DNA from: JAAYUD01 sp963676865
GTDB taxonomy: Bacteria > Bacteroidota > Bacteroidia > Bacteroidales > Bacteroidaceae
Reading direction: 5' to 3'
Length of the DNA: 64,000 nt
NCBI GenBank assembly: GCA_963676865.2
Contig: CAXXSS010000001.1
Coordinates: forward strand, 682,001 to 746,000
This document shows positions 15,496 to 25,365 of this stretch, one piece after another. Positions within the stretch are counted from its first letter, which is position 1; every line of letters begins with the position of its first letter. Below the pieces are notes generated by a model. It was given only the letters and a program-made list of their open reading frames with translations, did not search any database and was not told the origin of the DNA. A program made the translations under genes and the position numbers.

Positions 15496-16902
15496 TTAAT
15501 GAGCGAAAGCATAACTAAATCCTTTCAATTTGTTCCAAGCTCCTCTGGTAAAATCTGGAATGGCTATCGGTGCAGAACTGTTTTCTATTGATATTCTTGA
15601 TAATTCTCCTATGCAGCACCATTCCGCCAAGTCATAGACATCCATATCCAGCGGTAAGCCGTTATGCAAACAATAAACTAAACGGTAATCCATGATGTAA
15701 TCCATACCTCCATGTCCACCCACTTCTTTTGCTTTTGTTTCCAATTCTCTTACAAACATCGGTTCGTATTCCTTTAGCAACGGATTTTTTACACTATCGG
15801 GCACAGCTTCGTGTACATTCAAATTTTGATAATCTGGTCTTCCAGTAGACTTCAATTGACTGGGGCGAAAACAAAACTGTTCTACCGGATATTTACTGGC
15901 ATATCCTTCCGTACCTACTATCTGATACATCCGACTGTATGGGCGAGGGGTCATCACGTCGTGTTCTATCAAGATTGTTTTGCCCTTTACAGTACGAATT
16001 AATGTGGATGTTTCATCTCCGTTTTGAAAATCTTTCACCTCTTCTCCTGTAGCCCGTTTGATATAAGCTGGACCGTTGACCGCTTTCGTATCCATAGAAA
16101 CAAGGTAATTCAAACGATCGCCACGATGAATGTTCAATAACTGACAATCCGGACCAATGCCATGAGTGGGATAAACGTCACCGCGATGAGTACGGTTAAA
16201 ATCCATTCTCCAGTTATTCCAGTATAGCCCCCAAAAATCTTGTAAGTTATGACAATAAGAACCTTCCGTGTGAAGGACTTTACCAAAAAGTTCATGTTGT
16301 GCCATATTGAGAGCAGACATCTCAAAAAAGTCGTATACACAATTTTCGAGCATCATGCAGTGTTTGCGTGTCCGCTCGGAAGTATTGATAAGTTCCCATA
16401 TTTCTTTCATTGAAGTTGCCCCAGGCACTTCGATGGCTACGTTTTTACCGTGTTCCATAGCATAAACAGCGATGGAAGCATGATGTTTCCAATCCGTAGC
16501 GATATATACCAAATCGATGTCTTTACGGTTACATAACACTTTCCAAGCCTCCTCACTCCCGGAATAAGAAACAGCAACGGGAAATCCTGCTTTTTTCAAA
16601 ATCTTTTGAGCACTCTCCACACGTTCAGACAGAAGGTCACACAATGCTACGATTTTAGTACCCGGAATCTGAGTATAACGCTCTACAGCACCCGGGCCTC
16701 TCATCCCCAGTCCGATAAAACCGACTTTGACCACATCCATCTTGGGAGTAGTCAGATTAATAACATCTTTCTGTCCTGCCGGACGTATGGGAACTGGCGT
16801 TTCGATGGGTATAACAATTTTATTTTTTTGGCCATGTAATCCTATAGATATACCACTCAATAAAATAAATGCCGATAGCAATAATTGGGATTGTTTGTGC
16901 AT
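15496..16902 (-). CDS. GH109 NAD-dependent alpha-N-acetylgalactosaminidase (Gfo/Idh/MocA fold), 468 aa
   Basis: I chose ATG 16902, giving MHKQSQLLLSAFILLSGISI (signal peptide), over the upstream ATG at 16980. The Rossmann fold starts VGFIGLGMRGPGAVERY (about residues 59-75). The GH109 hallmark RTHRGDVYPTHGIGP with LNIHRGDR follows at about 235-265. GH109 enzymes use tightly bound NAD to cleave alpha-GalNAc by an oxidation-elimination route. Export plus the GH109 motif separates it from cytoplasmic oxidoreductases, although some relatives have other glycosidase specificities. It is first in the GH109-GH35-GH31 operon and divergent from the ECF sigma gene 258 bases away. Confidence 0.87.
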   Translation of the reverse strand: MHKQSQLLLSAFILLSGISIGLHGQKNKIVIPIETPVPIRPAGQKDVINLTTPKMDVVKVGFIGLGMRGPGAVERYTQIPGTKIVALCDLLSERVESAQKILKKAGFPVAVSYSGSEEAWKVLCNRKDIDLVYIATDWKHHASIAVYAMEHGKNVAIEVPGATSMKEIWELINTSERTRKHCMMLENCVYDFFEMSALNMAQHELFGKVLHTEGSYCHNLQDFWGLYWNNWRMDFNRTHRGDVYPTHGIGPDCQLLNIHRGDRLNYLVSMDTKAVNGPAYIKRATGEEVKDFQNGDETSTLIRTVKGKTILIEHDVMTPRPYSRMYQIVGTEGYASKYPVEQFCFRPSQLKSTGRPDYQNLNVHEAVPDSVKNPLLKEYEPMFVRELETKAKEVGGHGGMDYIMDYRLVYCLHNGLPLDMDVYDLAEWCCIGELSRISIENSSAPIAIPDFTRGAWNKLKGFSYAFAH

Positions 16903-17082
16903 GATATTTTTTTTGATTATAAAACTATTGTTTTTAAAATATATAATAAATACCCCTAATTTAGAAATTTCCCCCAACACAAGTTGCTTTTTTTATTAAT
17001 ATTAACATAAAAAACGAAGTCTACCGCAACTCTAAAGTTGGTCCACTTTCAATTTTTAATAATTCATAATTAATATTTATTA

Positions 17083-17113
17083 TTTGAGATTCCATTTTAA
17101 ATTTATATTTTTG
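17083..17113 (+). promoter_or_regulatory. Bacteroidetes-type promoter for the ECF sigma gene
   Basis: TTTG at 17083-17086, exactly 19 bases, then TATTTTTG (TAnnTTTG) at 17106-17113 match the Bacteroidetes vegetative promoter consensus in both boxes and spacing. Transcription would start about 40 bases before the ATG at 17161. The same 258-bp gap must hold the promoter of the divergent GH109 operon, which I could not place. Confidence 0.75.
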
Positions 17114-17160
17114 TCACCGCCGAACATAAAATATCAATAATAATCGTAATTTTTAATAAT

Positions 17161-17718
17161 ATGAACACAACGTCGGAGCGAGAATTAATAGTTGCGTTAA
17201 AGGAAGGAGATAAAGACTCTTTTGCTGCTATTTATAAAAAATACTATGGAAAAGTTTATAATTTCTCTTGTCTCTACCTTACTTCCAAATGCGAAGTAGA
17301 AGATGTTGTACAGGAAGTTTTTTTTAAATTATGGAACGTTCGGGCTTTTTTGAAAGAAGACGAAAAGCTTACTAATTATTTATTTATTATTACACGAAAT
17401 TTTATTTTTAATCAGTATCGAAAGAGTTTTAATGAAAAGGTTTATAAAATGACGATTGTTAATGGTCCTTCTGAAACGTACAACATCGAAAATAAAATAG
17501 AGACAAAAGATTTGAAAGAATATATCCAAAAATTAGTCGAAGAATTACCTCCGCGTCAAAGAGAGGTTTTCCGCATGAGTCGAGAAGAGCATCTCACTTA
17601 TAGTGAAATAGCAGAGCGTTTAAATATTAGTGAAAAAACAGTTGAACGACATATTAATGAAGCTCTTAAATTTTTACGGCAGAATATTCATTTATTAACA
17701 ATTTTTCTTTCTCTATAA
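17161..17718 (+). CDS. ECF RNA polymerase sigma factor, 185 aa
   Basis: Region 2 is at about residues 10-80 (DSFAAIYKKYYGKVYNFSCL, then EDVVQEVFFKLWNVR). Region 4 is at about 115-170 (ELPPRQREVFRMSREEHLTY, then SEIAERLNISEKTVERHINE). It belongs to the Bacteroidetes group of extracytoplasmic-function sigma factors that drive SusC/SusD loci and are held by FecR-type anti-sigma factors. Its partner FecR lies downstream, but a broken GH3 fragment separates them by 1.26 kb, which is not the usual adjacent arrangement. It has its own consensus promoter. The likely targets are susC/susD and perhaps the divergent GH operon. Confidence 0.93.
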   Translation: MNTTSERELIVALKEGDKDSFAAIYKKYYGKVYNFSCLYLTSKCEVEDVVQEVFFKLWNVRAFLKEDEKLTNYLFIITRNFIFNQYRKSFNEKVYKMTIVNGPSETYNIENKIETKDLKEYIQKLVEELPPRQREVFRMSREEHLTYSEIAERLNISEKTVERHINEALKFLRQNIHLLTIFLSL

Positions 17719-17784
17719 TTAATAGAAACCCATTACAAGCCTTGTGATTATGCGATTTATAGTGGTATTCACTATGGATTAAAA

Positions 17785-18806
17785 ATGATATATAACGATC
17801 AGAAAAACATAGAGATCCATTATGCCGATGGCATTGATACTGTCAATAAAAGATGGCTTGAAAACGAACTTATACCCGACACACTTACTCTAAAAAAGCA
17901 ACAATCTACCAAAGAAGCCTTTCAATTGGCTCTTCGTAGCGATGTCGTTGTTTTGGTAGTTGAAGATGTTATTCAAACATCGGAAGAAAGCCGCACACGA
18001 ACAGATATTAATCTGCCGGGACCCCAAGAGGCATTAGCAGAAGCAATAGTCAAAACAAGGAAACTGATAGTATTTATTCTTGTATGGGAACGTTCTGGTT
18101 CTGCCACTATCAATTTTGCTCAGAAATACTGCCCAACGATTCTAGCTGCCGGTTATCTTGGAGCGCAAGATGATCGTGCCATTGCTGAAGCGCTTAAAGA
18201 TGATTATAATCCTGAGGGTAAACTTAATGAAACATGGCCGAAATCGGTAGGCCAACTTCCGATGGATATTCCTACAAAACCCAATAATAACTATGATCCA
18301 ATGAACAATTATACATTAGGAAACAAAGGACTACTATATTGTTTTGGTTATGGTTTGAGTATACAACCTTTGATTATAGCAACTTGCGTATTGATAATAT
18401 ATACAGTTCTACTGGAAAGATAAAAATGACTTGTGATATAAAAGGCACAGACAACAGAGAAGGTGACGAAATAGTACAACTCTATTTGAACGATGCTGTT
18501 AGTAGCACAACTACTTATGTTCAAGATCTACAAGATCTTGAACAGGTTTATCTTGAACCGAATCAAATAAAATCTGTTACTTTTTCTATTGTTCCAGATG
18601 GCCTGATGTTCATCAATAAAAAAGGTGAGCGTGTAGTAGAATATGGAGAATTCCGTGTTATAATAGGCTCTTCTTATAATAATATCAAACTTAGAGAGAA
18701 CCTTTTTGTCAGTGACGACTGTAATATATCTTTACCTATTAGAAGTAACAAGGGAGGAGCCAAGATAATGGATAATCCGAATGGGCCCCCAAATAATTCA
18801 TATTAA
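17785..18806 (+). pseudogene. Truncated, frameshifted GH3 beta-glycosidase fragment
   Basis: The first part (17785-18360) reads as the GH3 C-terminal alpha/beta sandwich: ALRSDVVVLVVED, DINLPGPQEALAEAI and DDYNPEGKLNETWPKSVGQL. It breaks at FGYGLS. A one-base deletion near 18360 moves the rest to another frame, which continues YTTFDYSNL and then the fibronectin-like domain (DNREGDEIVQLYLND, LEQVYLEPNQIKSVTFSIVP) to 18806. The whole GH3 barrel, including the nucleophile, is missing. It cannot be an active enzyme. It lies between the sigma and anti-sigma genes, and two intact GH3 genes in PUL 2 show what the full protein would look like. Confidence 0.88.
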
Positions 18807-18977
18807 AAATTCTCTTTTGTTCATGATTAGAATTTGATACACGGAAGATACATGAAAACTAAAAAAACTGTATCCAGATGGAATCAGTCCTTTATTATTT
18901 TTAATAAATATATAATTTCTATTGGGGGTATGATAAAGTATAAGTGTATTTATTTAAAAGCATAAGTAAATCGCATA

Positions 18978-19970
18978 GTGAAACTATTTGAAGACAAAAT
19001 ATTAATAAAGAAATTATATACGGATGGACTTTCTCCGGAGGAAAGGGAAAAGCTTAACAGAAATTCGTATGTAGACGGCTCTATCAGGGAGCAATGGAGA
19101 TTAACGGATGATTCCGATTCATATATAGATGAAAAAGTAGAGCGAAAAATGTTTCATAACATAACGAAGAAAATTGAAAAATCTTCCGCCTTGCGAAGAA
19201 ATACTTATCGCTATTGGGCAATTGCATCCATTGCATTGTTATTAATATGTGGCAGTGCGTTTTTTACTACACTTTTGAATAAGGAAAAATCCGGTTGTAT
19301 CGTCTGTTATTACATACTTAATTCGGGACGTCAATCTATGGAGTCAGTAGAGTTATCCGATGGTACTTCGGTAATATTAAATGCCGGCAGCCGTTTGGTA
19401 TATCCAAAACGATTCAGGGGAGATACGCGTGAAGTAACTCTCTGCGGTCAGGCGTTTTTCAAAGTGCATCACGATCCGTCCCATCCGTTTATCGTTAAAA
19501 CAAAAAACATGGCAGTGGAATGTCTGGGAACCGAATTCGAAGTATTCAATTACAATTGTAATGACAAGATTGAGACGATTTTGTTAGAGGGGAAAGTACG
19601 CGTGGAAACCAGAGATAAAGAAGGCCGTAGAATGAAACATAATTATATACTTCACCCGAATCAAAAATTAACCTACGATAGAAACAATAAAGTAAGTATA
19701 GAGCATATCGATGCAAATGCTTATTCGGCATGGCGTGAAGGTGGGTGCTTGAGCTTTCGAAATGCGCCGTTGTCGATGATATTGCCTAGGCTGGAAGAAT
19801 GGTACGATGAGAAAATCGCATGCCCTCCGGACATTGCAAACCATTATCGATTTACATTTACCGTTCGTCGTGAATCTCTCAATTTTATCCTGAATATGAT
19901 ATCCGGAAGCACCCCTTTAGATTACAAGTTAATTCAAAGTAATTGCTATGTCATTAAACATAAAAGATAA
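18978..19970 (+). CDS. FecR-family anti-sigma factor, 330 aa
   Basis: A GTG start is required, since no ATG is near; the protein begins MKLFEDKILIKKLYTDGLSP. The cytoplasmic N-domain (about residues 1-70) would bind the sigma factor. One membrane helix (YWAIASIALLLICGSAFF, about 76-93) leads to the periplasmic FecR domain (SVELSDGTSVILNAGSRLVY, GQAFFKVHHDPSHPFIVKT) and a C-terminal domain (NAPLSMILPRLEEWY). It passes the substrate signal from the STN domain of SusC to the ECF sigma factor. SusC follows after a 323-base gap. Its distance from the sigma gene is unusual because a GH3 remnant intervenes. Confidence 0.92.
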   Translation: MKLFEDKILIKKLYTDGLSPEEREKLNRNSYVDGSIREQWRLTDDSDSYIDEKVERKMFHNITKKIEKSSALRRNTYRYWAIASIALLLICGSAFFTTLLNKEKSGCIVCYYILNSGRQSMESVELSDGTSVILNAGSRLVYPKRFRGDTREVTLCGQAFFKVHHDPSHPFIVKTKNMAVECLGTEFEVFNYNCNDKIETILLEGKVRVETRDKEGRRMKHNYILHPNQKLTYDRNNKVSIEHIDANAYSAWREGGCLSFRNAPLSMILPRLEEWYDEKIACPPDIANHYRFTFTVRRESLNFILNMISGSTPLDYKLIQSNCYVIKHKR

Positions 19971-20293
19971 TTTAACCAAATTTAAAATATACACCTTAAA
20001 ATAATGGAGGAAGGAAAAATTCAAAAGACGTAAGTACTGTATCATTGAAAAGGTAGTAATAAAAAAACGAAGAAGTTGTTTTGAACTTTTATCGAAAGAA
20101 TTTTGAAACTGTTTTTAAATAAGCTTTTGGGATTCGTATTGAAGGCTTGGCAAGCCAAATCAAAAAAAGACAAATTCTAAATACACCCAAAGAGACCATA
20201 AGGCTTCGATACAGTTTTATAATATTATTCCCTGAAGAATCAAAATAGCCTCTACATTCTAATAATCAATCATTATAATCTAATTAACCAATT
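19971..20293 (+). promoter_or_regulatory. Long leader between fecR and susC
   Basis: This 323-base AT-rich gap has no ORF of note. It contains GAACTTTTATCGAAAG near 20085, which could be the -35 part of an ECF-dependent promoter, and a small dyad GGCTTGGCAAGCC (about 20143-20155) followed by an A-rich run. A separate sigma-dependent promoter for susC is expected here, but I cannot place it with confidence. Confidence 0.35.
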
Positions 20294-23200
20294 ATGAAAG
20301 AAAGATTTTACCCAAAACTATTCAAAATGAAAAGACATTTAAAGTATTTATTTGCTGTAGGTCTTATTAGTGGAATTCCCATTTTGTGTTTTTCACAAGT
20401 TTTTAAATTGACTATGCACAAACGAAACGTAAGCATAGAAAATGTATTGCGTGAGGTAGAGAAGCAAAGTCATTATACACTTTTTTATAATAATAATCAA
20501 GTTAATTTAAGCAAGAAGATTTCTGTGAATTTCACAGATGCTTCTTTAGAAGAAGCTTTACGTACGGTATTTCAGAATACAAGCTACACTTATCGTATTG
20601 TAAATAACCAGATTGTTATTTATCCATTGACTGTTAGAAACGAATCTGCATCTGCCAACACTCAACAGAGCAATCGTATAACTGTGAGCGGTTATGTAAA
20701 AGACGTGAAAGGGGAACCTATTATTGGGGCTTCAGTCGTTGAGAAAGGCATTTCATCAAATGGCGTGATTACTGACATCAATGGTAGATATACTTTAAAA
20801 GTAAACGTAAATAGCGAATTACAGTTCAGTTACATTGGATATGCACCCAAAACAATAAGGGTAATAGAAGGCATTACCAATTACAACATCATACTTGAAG
20901 AAGAGACCAAGAATCTCAGCGAAGTAGTGGTAGTCGGTTATGGAACGCAAAAAAAAGTAGACTTAACCGGATCTATCTCTCAGCTTGATAGCAAAAAATT
21001 GGAAGATCGTCCGATTCAAAACATTTCTAGTGGCATTCAAGGAATGATGCCTGGAGTTACTGTTACAGGTACTAATGGAGCTCCTGGATTAGATGGCGGT
21101 AGTATTTGTGTACGTGGTATCGGCACATTAAATAATTCTAGTCCTTATATTTTAGTAGATGGTGTTGAAACGGGTACTCTTAATTCTATAGATCCGAATG
21201 ATATTCAAACTATCTCGGTGCTGAAAGATGCGGCATCTGCTGCTATATACGGTTCAAAGGCATCTAATGGCGTTATTCTTATTACTACAAAACGGGGAAA
21301 TAATAATGGCGCTCCTAAAATTCAGTATAGTGGTTACGTTAGTGCACAAAATGCAACAGATCTAGTAAAACGTATGAGTTCGGCGGACTATGCCACTTTA
21401 TATAATAAAGCACTTTTAGCAGAAGGTCAATCAGCACGCTTTACTGATGAAGAAATTCTGAAATTTCGTAATGGCTCAGATCCGTATAATTATCCAAATA
21501 CTGATTGGTATAAATTAGCTTATAAAACGGGTATGCAACATCACCATAGTATCAATGTAACAGGAGGTTCTGATTATATGAAATATATGGCATCAGTAGG
21601 CTATTTATATCAAACAGGTATTTTACCGAATGCTAGCCGTGAGCAATTTAATGCACGTACTAATTTTGATGTAAAAATGTCGAAACGCCTTACTTCGCAC
21701 CTTAATTTAGCATTTATTCGCAATAATTACAATGATCCTAGTTCTGCTTATGCGGGAGGTAGTTCCGATCAAATTATTCGTCAACTGAATATTGTATCTC
21801 CATGGATTACAAATAAGTATAAAGATGGCACCTATGGCACTACAAGTGACGGTAATCCTATGGCATGGCTTGATTCAGGGATGAAGGTTCAACGCAATAA
21901 TAATAACTTTACTGGTATTTTAGGATTGGATTATCAAATTATGAATGGGCTAAAGTTGTCTTTACAGGGATCTTATGTGGACGGTTATCAACATTACATA
22001 TATTTTCAAAAATTTATTCAATACAATGCTAATAAAGCGAGCGACCCTAATTCGCTGGATGATCGTTATTACAAATGGGATCGAACCAATTATGATGCTA
22101 CTTTGAATTATGATAAGCAATTGGGCATACATGGATTTAAGTTTTTAGCGGGTTGGCATACCGAAAAATACAATTATTCATACAGTAAGTCCTATCGTAG
22201 CAATTTTCCAAATAATGAATTGACAGATATGAATGCGGGCGATGCTTCTACGGAAACTAATGAGGGGTATACTCGTGAATTAGCAATGATTTCATATTTT
22301 GGTCGTTTTAATTATGATTTTACCGGTAAATATTTGTTTGAAGCTAATTTTCGGGCTGATGCATCTTCTCGTTTTGCTAAAGGGCATCGTTGGGGATATT
22401 TTCCTTCTTTCTCTGCAGGTTGGCGTGTCAGTGAAGAAAAATTTATGGAAAGCGCCAAAAGCTTTTTAACAAACTTAAAACTTCGTGCTTCATGGGGACA
22501 ATTAGGTAACCAAGATGCTTTGAGTGATTATTATCCATGGATGAACACCTATAATTTAGGCGCAACTTACCCCTTTAACGGCACATTGAATACAGGTTAT
22601 TATCAAAGTGATTATCATTTATCTACTATATCTTGGGAGAAAGCTACTACATGGGGAATAGGCGTCGACATAACATTGTTTAACAAGTTCACAGCATCTA
22701 TTGATTATTATAACCGTAAAACTACAGGTATTATCATGAGTGTATCAGTTCCAGCGGAATTTGCTTTATCTGCATATAAAGATAATGTAGGTGCTATGCG
22801 TAATCAGGGAATCGAATGCGCTTTAACTTATAATACAAACATAGGAAAAAATTGGAGTATTGATATTTCTGGAAATTTTTCGTATAATAAAAACAGGATT
22901 CTTAATTTAGGCGGTGCAGATTATATCAGTAATGGCGACAATAATCGTTATGCACTAGGAAAAGCATATAATAGTTTTTATATGTATAAAGCTGACGGAT
23001 TTTTTAACTCGGACGAAGAAGCCGCTGCTTATACATCTAAGTATGGTAATCCATTTGGAAAAGCGTTTAAGGGTGGCGATTTAAGATATGTCGATACTAA
23101 TGGTGATGGGAAGTTAACATCTGGTGATAAGATTTATACAAAACACACAGAGAGTCCATCTATTACTTATAATTTTAATATTGGTGCCGTATATAAAGAT

Positions 23201-23641
23201 TTCGATCTTTCTACAGTTTGGCAGGGAGTAGCAGATGTATCACATATATATAGTAATGAAGTTTATGGAGATTTTACTGGTGATAACGGGCATCCTTCAA
23301 CAATATGGTTTAATGCATGGACACCTCAAAATACAGATGCAAAAATGCCTCGTGTTTCATTGAGTAGACAATCTCCAAGCCATCCTCTCAATGCAATATC
23401 TACTTTTTGGTTACAAAACACAAGCTATTTGCGCCTTAAAAATTTACAATTAGGTTATACTCTCCCTAAAAGAATTTATTCATATTTTGGTCTTTCTAAA
23501 GTTCGCATTTATTATTCAGGCGAAAATCTTCTGACATTTAGTCATATGCCGATTAAGCTTGATCCTGAAGCTAGTAGCTTACGTGCTTCTTCATATCCCC
23601 TTTTGCGTACACACGCTTTTGGCATAAATATAACTTTCTAA
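20294..23641 (+). CDS. SusC/RagA-type TonB-dependent receptor with STN domain, 1115 aa
   Basis: A signal peptide follows Met12 (MKRHLKYLFAVGLISGIPIL), which may be the true start. The STN domain (VSIENVLREVEKQSHYTLFY, about residues 43-110) allows signalling to FecR. A carboxypeptidase-like domain follows (VSGYVKDVKGEPIIGASVV, about 128-205). Next come the SusC signature VVVVGYGTQKKVDLTGS, the plug (LKDAASAAIYGSKASNGVI) and a 22-strand barrel, ending in Phe (FGINITF). It imports oligosaccharides with TonB energy through a complex with the SusD encoded 39 bases downstream. STN plus upstream FecR and sigma marks it as a trans-envelope regulated system. Confidence 0.96.
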   Translation: MKERFYPKLFKMKRHLKYLFAVGLISGIPILCFSQVFKLTMHKRNVSIENVLREVEKQSHYTLFYNNNQVNLSKKISVNFTDASLEEALRTVFQNTSYTYRIVNNQIVIYPLTVRNESASANTQQSNRITVSGYVKDVKGEPIIGASVVEKGISSNGVITDINGRYTLKVNVNSELQFSYIGYAPKTIRVIEGITNYNIILEEETKNLSEVVVVGYGTQKKVDLTGSISQLDSKKLEDRPIQNISSGIQGMMPGVTVTGTNGAPGLDGGSICVRGIGTLNNSSPYILVDGVETGTLNSIDPNDIQTISVLKDAASAAIYGSKASNGVILITTKRGNNNGAPKIQYSGYVSAQNATDLVKRMSSADYATLYNKALLAEGQSARFTDEEILKFRNGSDPYNYPNTDWYKLAYKTGMQHHHSINVTGGSDYMKYMASVGYLYQTGILPNASREQFNARTNFDVKMSKRLTSHLNLAFIRNNYNDPSSAYAGGSSDQIIRQLNIVSPWITNKYKDGTYGTTSDGNPMAWLDSGMKVQRNNNNFTGILGLDYQIMNGLKLSLQGSYVDGYQHYIYFQKFIQYNANKASDPNSLDDRYYKWDRTNYDATLNYDKQLGIHGFKFLAGWHTEKYNYSYSKSYRSNFPNNELTDMNAGDASTETNEGYTRELAMISYFGRFNYDFTGKYLFEANFRADASSRFAKGHRWGYFPSFSAGWRVSEEKFMESAKSFLTNLKLRASWGQLGNQDALSDYYPWMNTYNLGATYPFNGTLNTGYYQSDYHLSTISWEKATTWGIGVDITLFNKFTASIDYYNRKTTGIIMSVSVPAEFALSAYKDNVGAMRNQGIECALTYNTNIGKNWSIDISGNFSYNKNRILNLGGADYISNGDNNRYALGKAYNSFYMYKADGFFNSDEEAAAYTSKYGNPFGKAFKGGDLRYVDTNGDGKLTSGDKIYTKHTESPSITYNFNIGAVYKDFDLSTVWQGVADVSHIYSNEVYGDFTGDNGHPSTIWFNAWTPQNTDAKMPRVSLSRQSPSHPLNAISTFWLQNTSYLRLKNLQLGYTLPKRIYSYFGLSKVRIYYSGENLLTFSHMPIKLDPEASSLRASSYPLLRTHAFGINITF

Positions 23642-23680
23642 ATTTTTTGTTTTATGTTGAAATTTAAAATAAATAATAGT

Positions 23681-25312
23681 ATGAAACATCTATGTACTTA
23701 TATATTGTCAGGGATGATAATTTTTATGATCTCTTCGTGTTCTGATTTCCTTAATACGCTCCCCAAAGATGCACTATCACCATCTACGACATGGAGTACT
23801 GAATCAGATGCACAAAAATTCGCCATCGGCTGTTATGACGGATGGGAAGATGGAGCTGCAATTTTATATTGGGACTGTGGATCTGATTTCGGTTACAATA
23901 ACTTTCCTTGGGAAGGTTTTACTAATATTGGTAATGGATCTTTCACTCCTGCAAATCCAGGATGGTCGTTTTATGATTTTTCTATTATCCGTCGTTGCAA
24001 TACATTCTTGGATAATGTAAATAAAGTGACTTTTAGTAATGATGCTACAAAAAAAGATTTAATAGCACAAGTCCGTACTATTCGAGCATATAAATATTTC
24101 ATTATGAACTTTATTTATGGCGGAGTTCCTATTATTGGTTCTTATACTACCGCACAAGAAGCTCAAGTGGCTCGCAATACAGAAGCCGAAGTAAAAAAAT
24201 ACGTCTATAATGAATTAGATTCAATTATCCCAGATTTAAACAATGCACCGTTTGAAAGAGGTCGCATAGCAAAAGGAGCTGCATTGGCAATTAAGATGCG
24301 TTCTGCATTATATTGGGGAGATTATCAAAGAGCAAAAGAGGCAGCTCAAACAATTATTGATTTAAAGCAATATTCTTTAGAAAATGATTATTCAAATTTG
24401 TTTAAGGTATCAGGCCAAGATTCAAAAGAAATTATTTTAGCTATTCAATATGTTACAAATACGAAGTCTCTCTATACCATTGGACAGATGTATAATAATG
24501 GAGATGGCGGATGGTCATCCATTGTTCCTACTGAAAATTTGATTGACGAATATGAGATGTCTAACGGTTTAACTAAAGATGAGGATGGATCCGGCTATGA
24601 TGCAACTCATCCTTTTGCGGGGCGTGATCCACGTATGGCAATGACCGTTATTTATCCAGGATGTGTCTTTAATGGTAATATTGTAAATACTTTGGACAAG
24701 ACGATTAATGGGACTAAAAACCCGAATTATCCTACTAATGCCGATAACAGTTCTAGAACTGCGCTTTCGTGGCGAAAATATCTCGATCCAATAAATCAAT
24801 ATACAGGGGGTATTTGGAATACTAACTGCTGTCCTATCATTTTTCGCTATGCAGAGGTATTGTTAACATGGACAGAAGCAGAAAACGAACTTAATGGACC
24901 ATCTGACGCTGTATATGATAAATTGGATATGATCCGTAATCGCATAGGAATGCCTGCTATAGATCGTTCAAAGTATAATACTCAAGATAAATTGCGGACC
25001 CTTATTCATCGTGAGCGTAGTGTAGAATTTGCCGGTGAAGGGTTGCGACGTGCCGATATTGTTAGATGGAAAGATAGCAATGGGAAAATGATTGCTGAAA
25101 CTGTTTTAAATCAAGCTCTACAACGTATAGTCGGTACTATAAATAATGATGAGACGGATCCCACGAAACGTGCGACTATTGATATAAATGCATCTGCATC
25201 TGATAAAAAAATTGAAGACCGTACTTTTAGTTCGTATCAGCGCTATTTTCCGATACCGCAAACCAATATAGACGAAAATCCGAAGTTAACGCAAAACGAA
25301 GGATACAAATAA
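23681..25312 (+). CDS. SusD/RagB-type surface glycan-binding lipoprotein, 543 aa
   Basis: I chose ATG 23681, giving MKHLCTYILSGMIIFMISSC with lipobox ISSC (Cys20), rather than ATG 23654. The SusD fold shows in LNTLPKDALSPSTTWSTESD, the TPR-rich core (LIAQVRTIRAYKYFIMNFIY, with YGGVP) and the C-terminus (RNRIGMPAIDR, RERSVEFAGEGLRRADIVRW, YFPIPQTNIDENPKLTQNEG). It is the lid of the SusCD importer on the cell surface and binds the substrate. It follows susC closely and is followed by a terminator, so the sigma-regulated unit ends here and includes no surface GH. Confidence 0.95.
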   Translation: MKHLCTYILSGMIIFMISSCSDFLNTLPKDALSPSTTWSTESDAQKFAIGCYDGWEDGAAILYWDCGSDFGYNNFPWEGFTNIGNGSFTPANPGWSFYDFSIIRRCNTFLDNVNKVTFSNDATKKDLIAQVRTIRAYKYFIMNFIYGGVPIIGSYTTAQEAQVARNTEAEVKKYVYNELDSIIPDLNNAPFERGRIAKGAALAIKMRSALYWGDYQRAKEAAQTIIDLKQYSLENDYSNLFKVSGQDSKEIILAIQYVTNTKSLYTIGQMYNNGDGGWSSIVPTENLIDEYEMSNGLTKDEDGSGYDATHPFAGRDPRMAMTVIYPGCVFNGNIVNTLDKTINGTKNPNYPTNADNSSRTALSWRKYLDPINQYTGGIWNTNCCPIIFRYAEVLLTWTEAENELNGPSDAVYDKLDMIRNRIGMPAIDRSKYNTQDKLRTLIHRERSVEFAGEGLRRADIVRWKDSNGKMIAETVLNQALQRIVGTINNDETDPTKRATIDINASASDKKIEDRTFSSYQRYFPIPQTNIDENPKLTQNEGYK

Positions 25313-25318
25313 ATATTA

Positions 25319-25365
25319 GAAGAGGAAGTAGTCTTTTATTCAAACTCTTCCTCTTCCGCTTTTTT
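25319..25365 (+). terminator. Intrinsic terminator after susD (PUL 1)
   Basis: A perfect 10-bp stem GAAGAGGAAG (25319-25328) with CTTCCTCTTC (25347-25356) is followed by CGC and six T residues. It starts six bases after the susD stop. Confidence 0.85.

Noticed and set aside
17785..18806. Two separate small genes (212 and 155 codons)
   Set aside because: They overlap, join at FGYGLS/YTTFDYSN, and together match the C-terminal half of a GH3 enzyme with a one-base shift.
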